NCBI GenBank assembly: GCA_035578175.1
Contig: JAQMRL010000008.1
Span: 12,232,541 to 12,296,540, forward strand
Direction of reading: 5' to 3'
DNA from: Catonia carolina
Lineage: Eukaryota; Arthropoda; Insecta; Hemiptera; Achilidae
DNA length: 64,000 nucleotides
A model generated the notes under the pieces. That model did not search any database and was not told the DNA's origin. It saw only the letters and a program-made list of their open reading frames with translations. Positions 54,346 through 64,000 of the stretch are shown in pieces (position 1 is the stretch's first letter; the number at the start of each line of letters is the position of its first letter). Position numbers and translations under genes: made by a program.

Positions 54346-56141
54346 ATTCATTCAGAATTTCCAATTTTATTAAACTATTTTGAGAACAATATTACGTGAT
54401 TTAAAAAAATAATCTCGAACACCAATTTAAATGAATAATTAATTTTTTGGACGTTATTCAAAGAATTACTTAGTTACAGAATTATTCTACAAATTTTTAT
54501 TTGATATGAAAGTGCAAAACTATTTGTAAAATGTTTATTTTATATTATAAAATCTTAATGTGTGTAAACAATGAGATTTCGGCTTGTTGGTAGGAAACAC
54601 CGTACGGAACGTTTGTTTGTGAATTTGTTTTTTGTTTAATTATAAAATATTTTTCGTTTATAATTTGAATATAGCAAGATACATAAATATTATAATAGAT
54701 TTTGAATACAAATAAATATGTAGGCCTATATTATGATTATAATCAAATTATTTGTAAGTAATAAATGTATAAACTACAGAAAATAAACAATCGTCAAAAT
54801 AGAAGAAATCATTATTTTATGAATCAAATTCGAACTGGAGTTAAAAATCTGATTTATTGAAAACCATTCGAATCAGATATGATTTTACCTAACATTTTTG
54901 ACCTAACATTTGGAAACATGGAATGGATTTATTTTCATACAATTTTGTGTACAGTAAACTTACTTATCTAAACATATTACTGGACAAATTATTACAATGG
55001 TTATACTGACCTTAAAAAAGTTATTTTAACTGTGACCCTTACGAGAAATTCTGTAAAAATATATGTCTACCTTGAACGGTTGAATGAGTCAAGTAAGAGA
55101 CCGGATTAGTGAATTGGTTTTTGTTATTTAATGTATTTTTCGATTTTTGTATTAAAATAAAAAAAACCATTTATATTTCAACGGATTTAGGCCTACTGTA
55201 TTGTTTTGGTACAAAAAATATTGAAACAGCCGACCTTTAAAGCAAATTTAATCTAGATTCGAATATATTTATTTGAAACAAAATTATCATGTATTAAGTC
55301 TGCGTGAAAATACACAGTAATAATTTTGTTGGGAGCAGTATTTTGATTGTAAATAAAACAGATTAAACAATATCCATTTAGAAAATTAAATAATTTTTTC
55401 TTTATATTATTACTTTTGTTTGTCAAGGTCGTAACATATTGTTTCTTTTTCATTTACTGTGTATTCTTGATTCCAAATAATTGAAATAGCAATGCGGTTG
55501 TGTTAAAGTTTATAACGTAAGATTTTATTACATGTTTTATGTTTTTCTGAATTAACTGAAACGTAGAACCACCTGACCGTGGTAAAATACATAGCCTAAT
55601 TGTATCTTAACCATTCGCGGACCAGTGGTGGCTTATGCCTTCAGAAGTAGGTGAACAGTTGCAAAAAATACAAGAAAAACTAGTGTACTAAAAATCCCTT
55701 TCATGAGAGAACGCGTCTCATGGCTGGTGACAATTTTTAAGTTGAGACTTTATGATAGTTTTAACTGAAAAATTCGATTTTCGGTTTTTTATGTTTTTCA
55801 ATTTTTTAGACCTAGTTCAACCACAAAACTTTAAATTACGTGAAAAAATAGTATTTTAATAAAAAAAAAATTTAAGTTTTTAGGAGGTTTACCCAGAAAA
55901 ATTATCGTCTCACCAAGAACGAATATTTTTCATAATTTTATACGAATCGTTTTAGAGCAAAGGGAATTTTAGTACTTTAAAAATATCTGCATTACTGTTT
56001 TTAATACTCCCAGCGATTGGTTCATCTTTCTAACCAACTGTTGATGGGAAATTCACATGTTTGTCTTGTACATTTTGTTTTTGATTTTTGCCTTTTTGTT
56101 TTTTCGTCTGATCCCCGCAAATTTAAATTTTTAATATTTAG
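54346..56141. other. Longest unassigned stretch (1.8 kb)
   Basis: AT-rich, with no coding pattern or family match on either strand. A small perfect stem CATGAGA/TCTCATG lies at 55703-55723. Confidence 0.5.
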
Positions 56142-56548
56142 AATCGAACCAGGAAAGATACACAGTTGAGGCTCTACGATGTAATGGCGGTGCCGATTTT
56201 ACTGTATGGAAGTGAGACCTGGGCACCAAAGAAGAGAGATTTAAGTCGATTGGAGGCAGCTGAAATGAGATTTTTGAGATCTGTGAAGGGATGTAGCCGG
56301 AGAGAACACATTAGAAGTAGCGCGATTCGAGAAGAACTGAAGAGAGACGAAACAATCATTGATAAAATGTGGAGGTACAGAAATAGGTGGCAGGAACATG
56401 TACTTAGGATGTCACCTGATAAAGCTAGTCTTCAGGCGCTGAAGTATCGCCCTCGAGGAAGGAGATGTTTGGGGCGTCCAAGAAAGAGATGGTGTGATGT
56501 TGGAACAGGCGATTGGCCTAATCCGTAAAGGAGATGATGATGATGATG
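56142..56548 (+). pseudogene. Short RTE-like LINE fragment, 9-bp target duplication
   Basis: Flanked by AATATTTAG (56133-56141 and 56549-56557). It encodes LRLYDVMAVPILLYGSETWA, DLSRLEAAEMRFLRSVKGCS, IRSSAIREELKRDETIIDKM and YRPRGRRCLGRPRKRW, ending at TAA 56526-56528, with a GATGATGATGATGATGA tail. Only the extreme C-terminus was copied, a severely 5'-truncated insertion. The frame is intact, so it is probably young. Confidence 0.88.
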
Positions 56549-56557
56549 AATATTTAG

Positions 56558-57238
56558 GTATATTTTTCTCGGAAACCATTAAACCTACCAGGCTGAAATT
56601 TTTACCAGTTATTTATCTTGCATGTGCACATATTCTGGTATTTTATGACTTCCTCAAATTTTGTAAAAATTATTAATATGTAACATACCGCAGAAAAAAA
56701 AATTTGTAAAAATTTCATATTATTCATTATTCTGTTTTTAATGTTATGGTTCAACAGACTAAATTGAAAAAAATTCAATAGCTAGAGAAACCCGATAACT
56801 ATAAGTAAGTAAAGTTTCATTTCCGTATCGTTTACCAATCCTGTGAATCCTGTTTACCAATGGTGTGAAACCTAAAAATAGCAAATTTAACATTGGCAGG
56901 GTACAAAGTACAGTCTTCCCTTAAAGAGGCTTGCCTTTGACTTATGCCACAAATCATTAGCGATTTGTTCAGTTTTCAAAATTTTGAAAAAAGAAAAGAG
57001 AAACAAAAATGTTTGTGTCAAATTTTTACGCCAAAATGGTTATTTTTAAAAAAATCCTAGAAATGAAATATGTAGTAAGAAAAAGTCCTACATGTAAGAG
57101 ATGTAAAAGAGTGCGAATTTTCATATAAACAAAAATCAAGTCTCCATCCTGTGATGGTTACTGATAAATGGGGGCAAATGTTAACATTCAGTAAGATAAG
57201 GATCCGTGCTCCCCTTAATTTAGTCATACGAAGAAAAT
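56558..57238. other. Unassigned spacer
   Basis: Nothing recognised. Confidence 0.5.
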
Positions 57239-57932
57239 CTGGTGTGAAAACTAACCTCAAAAAACATAACCTAATGTTAATCATGAGTGAAAGACGCAAA
57301 ATGAAAATCAACTTCAGTTTGGCTTACAAATACGGAAAATCACTCGTTCACGCTAAACTAGGCTCTGTAGAGAAACTGCTTTGGATAAAAGTTGTAGATC
57401 TCTTAATTTTCTATAAATTTGATTGTATACACTTTTGTCGAAAATGCATACTAAGGCTGAAATCGTAAAAAATCGATTTTTACACGTTTTCGTGAGAAGA
57501 AACAGAAAATCGCTAATTACCGCTAAACTAAGTGTTATACAAAAAAAATTTGAAATAAAAGTTGTAGGTTTTTAAATGTTCAACTCTAATTATATACATT
57601 TTTGCGCTAAAATGCATACTATTAAAGTCGCAATCTTAAAAAAAAGTATTTTACGACAAAACAGCCTCACTAAGAATTTCGGCAGACATGGCGCCTACCC
57701 TATCTTGTAGAGCATAAAAAACGTAGTCAATGAGACGATTTTTAAAAATATCGTAGGAGCCATTTTTGAGAAAATCGCAAAAAAAGAAAAATTACACGAA
57801 TGAACTAGTACTTCCGGTTGACCGATTTTGATGAAAATGTTCTTGTCGGGTCCGGTAGTGATGTTTAACTTAAAATCCAAGTTTCAAGTTCGTACGATGT
57901 TCCTCTCTTGAGATATTCTGTTTACACACGCG

Positions 57933-57972
<40 letters not shown>

Positions 57973-58089
57973 AATCACTGAAATTTTTGGGTTCGGCGGG
58001 TCTGAAAACGTTATAGATTCGGTGAAAACTCGATTTCGAAAAATCGACATGAAAACAATACTTTCCTTTCTATATAGGCTAGAGAAAGT
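57239..58089 (-). mobile_element. HINE-like element copy 16, deletion near 3' end
   Basis: CTGGTGTGAAA joins directly to ACTAACCTCAAAAAACATAA, removing roughly 90-100 bp with the hairpin's second arm and internal inverted repeat. The 5' end (AGAGAAAGT) and a CGCG/CA tract at 57929-57971 are present. Confidence 0.9.
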
Positions 58090-58692
58090 AAAACTAGGTA
58101 CGCAAATTAACAGGTCGATTTTATCAGTACTTTGTTAATTACTTCTACAATGATCAATGATGTACTAGGAATTGAAGAATTGTGTACCCACCGAACGTAT
58201 AATATAAGGGTAATCGGCATAAGTAATCGGTAATTCTAGCACATAATACGAATAGTTACTCAGAATATCAATTCATCTTTGGTATTCAAAGTGAACGCAT
58301 ACCTACGATTATGAAGTAAGTATCTCGAGGTGTACGTATATACATGTAAAGAAGTAAACGTTACATGTTAACGTGACGTCATATTGTTCCTAACCACTGT
58401 ATAATCACATGTTACAACGTACCTGAAATGAAAATCAATATTCTGGGACATAAATTATTCATGTTTTAATATCACATAGCGTCGTCTCAATAACATGGGC
58501 ACGATTTATTTTAACGCCAATATTGAATACATTTACTAAAATAATAACATCGTATATTTTCATATAGAATAGATTTTCGATAGTTTACCTATCACTTTCA
58601 GTACACTTTTTCGATAGTTTACCTATCGTGAGTAACACTTTGTGGACTTGGAGATTGTTGAAGTATCGAAATGTCAAACTATCCAGAGTATT
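58090..58692. other. Unassigned spacer
   Basis: A TTCGATAGTTTACCTATC motif is repeated at 58574 and 58608. No gene seen. Confidence 0.5.
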
Positions 58693-58756
58693 CGAGGTGT
58701 GGCTATTAAAAAACGAGACTGACGTTGTAAAAAATTATATTTTATTTTATACATAA

Positions 58757-59333
58757 TCACTTATTGTCACCTTCAATATACACTCCTTCTTTATCCCTAC
58801 AATGCTCCATGCAAATTTTCCATTGTTGGAAACAGTGCTGGAAGTCATCTTCTGTCAGCTCCTTCAGGACACGTGCCGTTTTCTCTTTTACAGCTTCCAC
58901 AGACTCAAATCTTGTCCTTTTTAATGCAGATTTCACCTTAGGGAACAGTAAGAAGTCACAGGGTGCTAGATCTGGTGAATAAGGTGGATGATCTAACACT
59001 GCTGTACTTGGCTAGAAACCTCATAACAAATAACGTGGAATGAGCTGGCGTATTGTCTTGGTGGAGAACCCATGATTTGCCCTCCCACATTTTGGGGCGT
59101 TTTTTCCTTACTCTTTGACGCAGTTTAGTAAGTACCTTAAGGTAGTAATATTGATTAATTGTTTCACCTTCAGGAACCCAGTGAAGGTACACAATCCCAT
59201 GGATATAAAAAAAAACAATCATCATTGCTTTAAATTTTGACTTGCTCATTCGAACTTTTTTGGCTCTCGGTGAAGTTCGGCTCTTCCAGTGCATGGATTG
59301 GCGCTTCGTTTCCGGATTATAAGTAAAAAACAA
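58757..59333 (-). pseudogene. mariner transposase C-terminal part, frameshifted
   Basis: The minus strand reads YNPETKRQSMHWKSRTSPRA, KFKAMMIVFFYIHGIVYLHW, RQRVRKKRPKMW and VLHQDNTPAHSTLFVMRFL. It then shifts frame near 59000 to LDHPPYSPDLAPCDFLLFPK, then ESVEAVKEKTARVLKELTED and ends at GDNK. The first catalytic aspartate is Tyr (FFY), as in copy 1; the second (HQDNTPAH) and third (CDF) aspartates are kept. It could not catalyse transposition. Confidence 0.87.
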
Positions 59334-59365
59334 AGTTTCATCAGATGTTATTATCTTCTACCTGT

Positions 59366-59541
59366 TCCCTAAGGTGAAATCTGCATTAAAAGGAACAAGA
59401 TTTGAGTCTGTGGAAGCTGTAAAAGAGAAAGCGGCACGTATCCTGAAGAAGATGACTTCCAGCACTGTTTCCAACAATGGAAAATTTGCATGGAGCCTTG
59501 TAGGGATAGAGAAAGAGTGTATATTGAAGGTGACAATAATT
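59366..59541 (+). pseudogene. Inverted second copy of mariner C-terminus
   Basis: The plus strand has FPKVKSALKGTRFESVEAVK and EKAARILK, then a deletion and frame change, then the CMEPCRDRERVYIEGDN end and the right terminal repeat. It corresponds to the plus-strand arm of copy 1. Confidence 0.8.
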
Positions 59542-59627
59542 GATTATGTATAAAATTAAAATTAAATTTTTTACGTCAGTTTCGTTATTTAATAGCCACA
59601 CCTCGTATACGGTACTAATATTTATAT

Positions 59628-59629
59628 TA

Positions 59630-59671
<42 letters not shown>
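59628..59671 (+). repeat. (GT)n microsatellite
   Basis: About 40 bp of pure GT, not within a HINE-like element. Confidence 0.95.
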
Positions 59672-59672
<1 letters not shown>

Positions 59673-59692
59673 TTTAAAGAGGAATGTATATA

Positions 59693-59970
59693 GTATTCAG
59701 ATGAACTAATGTCCCCTACCCGTGGGAGTGAGAGAATGCACAACGCTCTCACTCGCACAAGCCATACGCGCCGTTCCAATAACATTGTCTTAAAATTTAC
59801 TCATTATTGTGAGCAAGCGTTATGCATGCAGTAAATTAACAAGCAACATAACGACTGTAGTATGTTTTCAGATTTGGGTTGTAACGGTAAAGACCTTTGA
59901 GCGCATGTGTAGTTATGCCACATATCTCCCTCTCACTCGCTCGGCTATGGGACATTAGTTCGTCTGATAC
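59693..59970 (+). mobile_element. MITE-C copy 3, intact
   Basis: 278 bp, ends GTATTCAGATGAACTAATG and CATTAGTTCGTCTGATAC, TATA immediately left and CTATA right. This copy is uninterrupted and defines the family length. Confidence 0.9.
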
Positions 59971-59982
59971 CTATATCTCATA

Positions 59983-60275
59983 TCCAGGTTACTGAAATGA
60001 GATTTTTGCGGGGAGTCACAGGTTGTACCCGGTTAGATAGCGTACGTAACGAAGTTATAAGCGCCGAGTTAAATGTTCAGTCACTTTGTGAAACGTTAAG
60101 AATATTTTAGAGAAACTGGTCCAACCATTTACTTCGCATGCCATCACACAGAATTCCTCTAAGAGCATGGAGATATAAACCTAGAGGGAAGTGAGACTTG
60201 GAAAGATCTAAAAAGAGATGGATGCTGGGACAGGCAATTGACCCTAATTCTTGAAAGATGATGATGTTGAGGTTT
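59983..60275 (+). pseudogene. RTE-like LINE C-terminal remnant
   Basis: QVTEMRFLRGVTGCTRLDSV, RNEVISAELNVQSLCETLRI, a stop, then RNWSNHLLRMPSHRIPLRAW and SKKRWMLGQAIDPNS follow the pattern of the fragment at 56142. The 3' end is AAGATGATGATG. Two in-frame stops are present. Confidence 0.8.
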
Positions 60276-60304
60276 AAGTTTCATTATACAGTAACCTCTC
60301 TTTT

Positions 60305-61137
60305 GCGGACCGTACACGATCATTAATAATATCATTCCCTTATCATAATGACATTATTACTGACCGTCTACGGTTGACAAAGCTGGAATGATTCTCAGTA
60401 ATGGTGCGAATCCGGATTTTCTGATTTCGTTGCTTCATTACTGCGGCAGAGTGGGGATAATGTCAGTAATAATGACCGTGTACGGAGCATGCATCATTCC
60501 TTCATCATTATTTAGTTTAGTTTGTAGCGTGCTGCAGTAAACATGAATGACGAAACTGAAGTATCTGTCGCGAGTGAAGTGGTTAGTAATCTAAAAGAGA
60601 ACAACGATAGTCCCGATGTTCTTCTAAATTTTATTGAAACATATGAGACTCTTCCAGAACTTTGGAACCCTTCTTGCGCATTATATTTAAAAAAGACAAA
60701 GAGGAATCAAGCGTTGGATAAACTTTTAAACATAATTATATAAAACCATTAAACCGGGGGCTACACGTGCTGATGTTAGGCGGAAAATAAATACACTGCG
60801 ATGTAATTATAGGAAAGAACTGAAGAAAATTCTGTTGCACTAACTTCTCTGAGCAACACAACGTGGAAATGCTCACGGTTTTTTAGACAGGTTTTCATCC
60901 AGCGTCGACGTTCAACATTACACTTTAAGCTTAATCCCAAAATTAAAGCAACACATGCTTTCTTACGCGAATCCATTACTGGTTCTTGTTAGGTAACCCA
61001 AGCAGTAATGAAGTAAAACTATTGTCATTATTACTGATGGTGTACGGCTACAAAAAAATGATGCGGTAGTGAAGCTTGAATTTTCGAAGTAATGACATTT
61101 CTCGTAATGACATTATTAATGATCGTGTACGGTCCGC
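60305..61137 (+). mobile_element. PIF/Harbinger-type element with MADF gene remnant
   Basis: Inverted ends GCGGACCGTACACGATCATT and AATGATCGTGTACGGTCCGC extend to about 40 bp with few mismatches; TTT on both sides is a 3-bp duplication. Harbinger elements usually carry a transposase and a MADF/Myb-like DNA-binding gene; only the second is detectable here. Confidence 0.8.
60543..60843 (+). pseudogene. MADF-domain DNA-binding protein, frameshifted
   Basis: From ATG 60543 the frame reads MNDETEVSVASEVVSNLKEN, then LNFIETYETLPELWNPSCAL and YLKKTKRNQALDKLLNII. A stop follows at 60741-60743; one base further the next frame continues as YKTIKPGATRADVRRKINTL and RCNYRKELKKILLH. Together these follow the MADF pattern (E.Y...P.LWD/N....Y..K..R..A...I... 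VR.KI..LR..Y.KE). In Harbinger systems this protein helps transposase find the ends. One frameshift breaks it. The region after position 60843 is not coding. Confidence 0.75.
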
Positions 61138-62057
61138 TTTAGTCCGGCATTATCGGGGCTCGGGTGATGCCGGATTACAGATATATCCAGATTACCGAAT
61201 GTGGGTAATTTTACTGAAGATTATCGGGATAAATCAGGCAATTTAAGAACGCGAGCGGTCAACCGAGTACAACAGTATACTGTATTTACAATTCGAAGTG
61301 CATTCTTATTATGTACGGAGATTGTAAATACCCGGCCAAAACCACAAACGTTTTTAGCATTCACAACCAGTTATGAAAAACACTGAATTTATTGCACAAT
61401 TAATTATTTATTATTGTCTTTAGAACACAGTAAAGAAGATTTGAACGAAAAATTAATAAAAACATTGAAAAACTAAACATTTAAAGAAAATTACTTTAAC
61501 TCGTGTACCAAAAAACCGCGAAATCTAAGTGAAGTTACTTTGAATGACATTCGGAACTACGTAGTTTTGTTGACTAGTGTCTGGAACTCGATCGATTCCG
61601 TTTGTTATTTAAAACTTAAGCTGATTTCCTGTTTAAGGTAACACAAATATTACTACAAAATATGTAGTAATATTTCTTTTAGATCTGAATCTGATGTGTG
61701 CTGGACTGCAGAATGGCGGACTAAACAGACATTACTGTAGGCCTATTGGCTTACTAACTAAAATGACAGTGTATGGGGCTATCTTTCCGTGGAAACCAAC
61801 TCATTGTGATAATGTCCTCTTTTAATCTTCTTTCAGAGTGATAAATAACCACCAAAGGAAAGGAAAATACAAAAACCTTCACTAAATCAGGAAACGAGAT
61901 GTATGTGAGAACAATAGTTTATCGTTAAACGATATTAACTTATTAAAACCAAATTACCACTTATACGGAAATCAAGATTAAGAATCCTGCTATAATTTTT
62001 TTACTACAACAGAAAAATCTACAATTTGTTCGTCATGGATAAATAAATAGATATTGT

Positions 62058-62513
62058 GTTGTACAGGTCATCAGCCGAAAGGGTTTGAACCTCTAAAGGC
62101 TTTATTAAATAAAACGAGGAGTTAGGTGTTTTACAAATTGCCTTCCTCACTGAGTAGAAAGGTATGCTTATCAGCTTGCCAGGCCCTCCAAAAAGCATCT
62201 ATTTTCCACCCTGCAAATGACGCTTTCACTTCATTTACCACAGTATCTGGCTGTATAATGATGAAATTTATTACTCTCAGAGGAGATAACTCTGACTAAT
62301 GTCTTTTACACCTCAACCTCTTCTATTCTTAAACGCTTCAGTGATATAATAGTACAATAAGAAACAGAACTACTATTTCTTTTAGCCCTGGAACTACTAA
62401 ATCGAGTGCAAATAATTTAACATTCCACCTGCCTGTTATGGAAAATTTCCATCCTTGGAGAGTCAGCTGACTTCGGCGATAACTCCACTAGACCAACCCG
62501 ATGGGTTTTGGCA
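62058..62513 (-). mobile_element. SINE-B copy with tRNA-like head, reverse
   Basis: The longest copy: tail at 62058 (GTACAGGTCATCAGCCGAAA), body through GGCTGTATAATGATGAAATT and AACATTCCACCTGCCTGTTA. The head, on the minus strand, is CCCATCGGGTTGGTCTAGTG, then GAGTTATCGCCGAAGTCAGC. The head has an A-box region like SINE-A, which suggests a related tRNA source; the B box is not clear. Confidence 0.75.
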
Positions 62514-62524
62514 AATAATAATTT

Positions 62525-62600
62525 CAATAGCCAGAAATCGAACCCGAAACCTACACTTAGTACCCTAGTGTGATAACCACTACACCATGAAAGCGGCCAA
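62525..62600 (-). repeat. tRNA-like sequence (SINE head), not a tRNA gene
   Basis: The minus strand reads TTCATGGTGTAGTGGTTATC (A box) to GGTTTCGGGTTCGATTTC (B box) with tRNA-like spacing, but acceptor arms do not pair. It lies directly upstream of the SINE-B head, so the unit may be a tandem tRNA-like promoter. Confidence 0.6.
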
Positions 62601-63104
62601 GAAGAAATTTATTTCTTAATTATATTACTTCATTCCCTTTCTATTTCTAAATTTTCATTCAAAGGTCGTTCCGTGAATCCGATTCTAAATTACAAAAGTC
62701 TAAATTAGCTGGGATATTTTTGAAAAGAGGGAAAAATTTATAGTAGAATTATTTTGATTGTACACCAACCCAATTAAGATCTAATGAAATGCTACTTTAT
62801 AATAATGTTTGTAACTAGATAGCTTGAAGGAAAATGATACCAAAGGTTATTATGTTAAAGTTACCTTTATCTATGTAAGCAATCCTACTTAAGTAGGGTT
62901 CGCTTACTGCGTGGTAGGCCTATTTAGGTTATAATTAAATTATATTGGTCTACAAATTTCTGTTGCTCTTCCCTTCATTTATTCACAATATACAACCCGC
63001 AAATAAGATTGACGGGCCAAACAATCACTGAAATTTGATTTTAGTTTATATAATATTAGATAAGTCGAATTCTCTACAAATAAGTAAACACTCCAAATTA
63101 TTAT
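62601..63104. other. Unassigned spacer
   Basis: Nothing recognised. Confidence 0.5.
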
Positions 63105-63185
63105 TTTTTTATTTTTCTTTCATTATTTAAAGTAGCATCAAATACGAGGTCATTAGTGACCACGTTACGTGTAAATACTCGTACA
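63105..63185 (-). repeat. LINE/SINE-D type 3' tail, diverged
   Basis: The minus strand GTGGTCACTAATGACCTCGT then TTTGATGCTACTTTAAATAA resembles the shared tail of the full-length LINE and SINE-D, with a damaged stem and an A-rich end. Confidence 0.6.
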
Positions 63186-63661
63186 TGATACGTTACATAA
63201 AGTCATATTAAAAAATTAGTTAGGTTCAATTAAAATTTAGGCAACAGAGAAATGAAAACTAAAAAATAGAATGTCAGAATGAAACATAACGAATGCGATT
63301 TTACAATTATATAAAATCTGAAATTTTGTTAAATTTAAAAAAAATTATTGTGTTAGAATTTAAATTACTTTGTCTACTAAATTAAGTGCTAAAATGTTGT
63401 TAATTTTGAATAGTGTACGTGTGAATTGTGAAGTTTGGCAGACGCCAAATTATTATTATTATCCTTATGTGTGATATAGGAAACTACACTTTTCACAACA
63501 ATTTAATTTAACCTCAGTTTTGTTATATTTTGCCATGGAGTAAATGTAAAATTGAAATAGGATCTCCCAGTAGAGTCTGTTAATCTGTGGCTATCCATAA
63601 AAAGTTGCTAGTCCAACCAGTGTCACTTAACAAATAATAACAATTTACTAAAAACTTCACC
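63186..63661. other. Unassigned spacer
   Basis: Nothing recognised. Confidence 0.5.
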
Positions 63662-64000
63662 TATAACAGGCAGGTGGAGTGTTAAATTATTTGCACTCGA
63701 TCAGTTAGTTCCAGGGCTACAAAAAATATTTCTGTTTCTTATCACGTGATAAGCCAATAATATGACTGAACTATTTTAGAACAGAAGAGGTAGAGGTATA
63801 AAATACACTAGTCACAGTTATCTCCTCTGAAAGTAATGAATTTCATTATACAGCCAGACCGTGTGGTGAATGAATGAAGTAAAGGTGTTATTTGCAGGGT
63901 GCAAAGTAGATACTTTTCGGAGGGCCTGGCATGCTGATAAGCATAGGCTGCTTTTGCACTCAGTGAGGAAGGCAATTGTAAACCACCTCATTCCTCGTTT
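63662..64000 (+). mobile_element. SINE-B copy running off the window
   Basis: TATAACAGGCAGGTGGAGTG to CCACCTCATTCCTCGTTT; body complete to the window edge, tail not visible. Confidence 0.8.

Larger units (their letters stand above)
58693..59605. mobile_element. Palindromic mariner derivative, copy 2
   Basis: Ends CGAGGTGTGGCTATTAAAA and the inverted ...TTTAATAGCCACACCTCG, with TA on the right. As in copy 1, both halves run from a 3' terminal repeat into the transposase C-terminus, in opposite directions, and meet at the same breakpoint (before CCTGTTCCCTAAGGTG, about 59362). Confidence 0.87.
60289..61737. mobile_element. Tigger/pogo-type MITE with a nested Harbinger element
   Basis: The left end is CAGTAACCTCTCTTTTGC, continuing after the insert as TTTAGTCCGGCATT. 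The right end, inverted, reads CAGTAATGTCTGTTTAGTCC then GCCATT. Both are flanked by TA (60287-60288 and 61738-61739). Without the nested element it is about 610 bp. No transposase frame. Frames at 61201-61386 are chance. Confidence 0.7.

Noticed and set aside
55253..55453. Short AT-rich frame in the longest unassigned stretch
   Set aside because: Low-complexity composition, no homology recognised, expected by chance in AT-rich DNA of this length.
62525..62600. Possible tRNA gene on the minus strand
   Set aside because: tRNA-like boxes without a paired acceptor arm, next to a SINE.

Overview
This window looks like non-coding, transposon-saturated nuclear DNA of an arthropod, most likely an insect. 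It is AT-rich, has no convincing host gene, and is packed with animal-type mobile elements: non-LTR retrotransposons, tRNA-headed SINEs, solo LTRs, mariner, pogo/Tigger, piggyBac, PIF/Harbinger, Helitron and MITE-like elements. I cannot name the species. No rRNA, functional tRNA, CRISPR array, operon or bacterial feature was found. Family labels SINE-A to SINE-E, MITE-C and 'HINE-like' are mine.

The dominant component is one roughly 1-kb family found about 18 times in both orientations, covering about a fifth of the window. It starts with ACTTTCTCTTGCC, carries a variable (TG)n tract about 130-200 bp in, has the exact inverted complement GGCAAGAGAAAGT about 25-30 bp before its other end, and finishes with a GTGTGA/TCACAC hairpin and CAG next to T-rich DNA. 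This is the layout of Helentron-associated elements (HINE, DINE-1-like), which move without coding capacity.

Region by region: 1-4.6 kb holds a LINE RT fragment, a HINE-like copy split by a solo LTR, an internally deleted Tc1/mariner element and a complete SINE-A. 5.4-9.6 kb holds a HINE-like copy, a Helitron containing a pogo element, and a PIF/Harbinger-like element inside another TIR element. 10-15.1 kb is deeply nested: a HINE-like copy holds a SINE-A/LINE chimera, which holds a MITE and a SINE-D; next to it a solo LTR holds a HINE-like copy and a SINE-B/LINE chimera. 15.8-20.9 kb has a piggyBac MITE, two HINE-like copies and a 1.46-kb LTR-like insertion. 21-26.7 kb is the only element with long open frames: a full-length I-type LINE (ORF1 with a CCHC knuckle; ORF2 with endonuclease, RT and RNase H) bounded by a 12-bp target duplication. 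26.7-44.4 kb has decayed LINE fragments, many HINE-like copies, a 1-kb foldback element and long GAA/GGA tracts. 45.4-46.3 and 58.7-59.6 kb carry two copies of a palindromic mariner derivative. 48-64 kb has more SINE-B, a third solo LTR, LINE debris and a Tigger-type element holding a Harbinger element with a broken MADF gene.

The elements are linked mechanistically. SINE-D ends in the same GTCGC...GCGAC hairpin as the full-length I-type LINE. SINE-A ends in the same GTTGC...GCAAC hairpin as a CR1/Jockey-like LINE. This suggests the LINEs copy the SINEs in trans. The DNA elements with broken or missing transposases presumably relied on enzymes encoded elsewhere.
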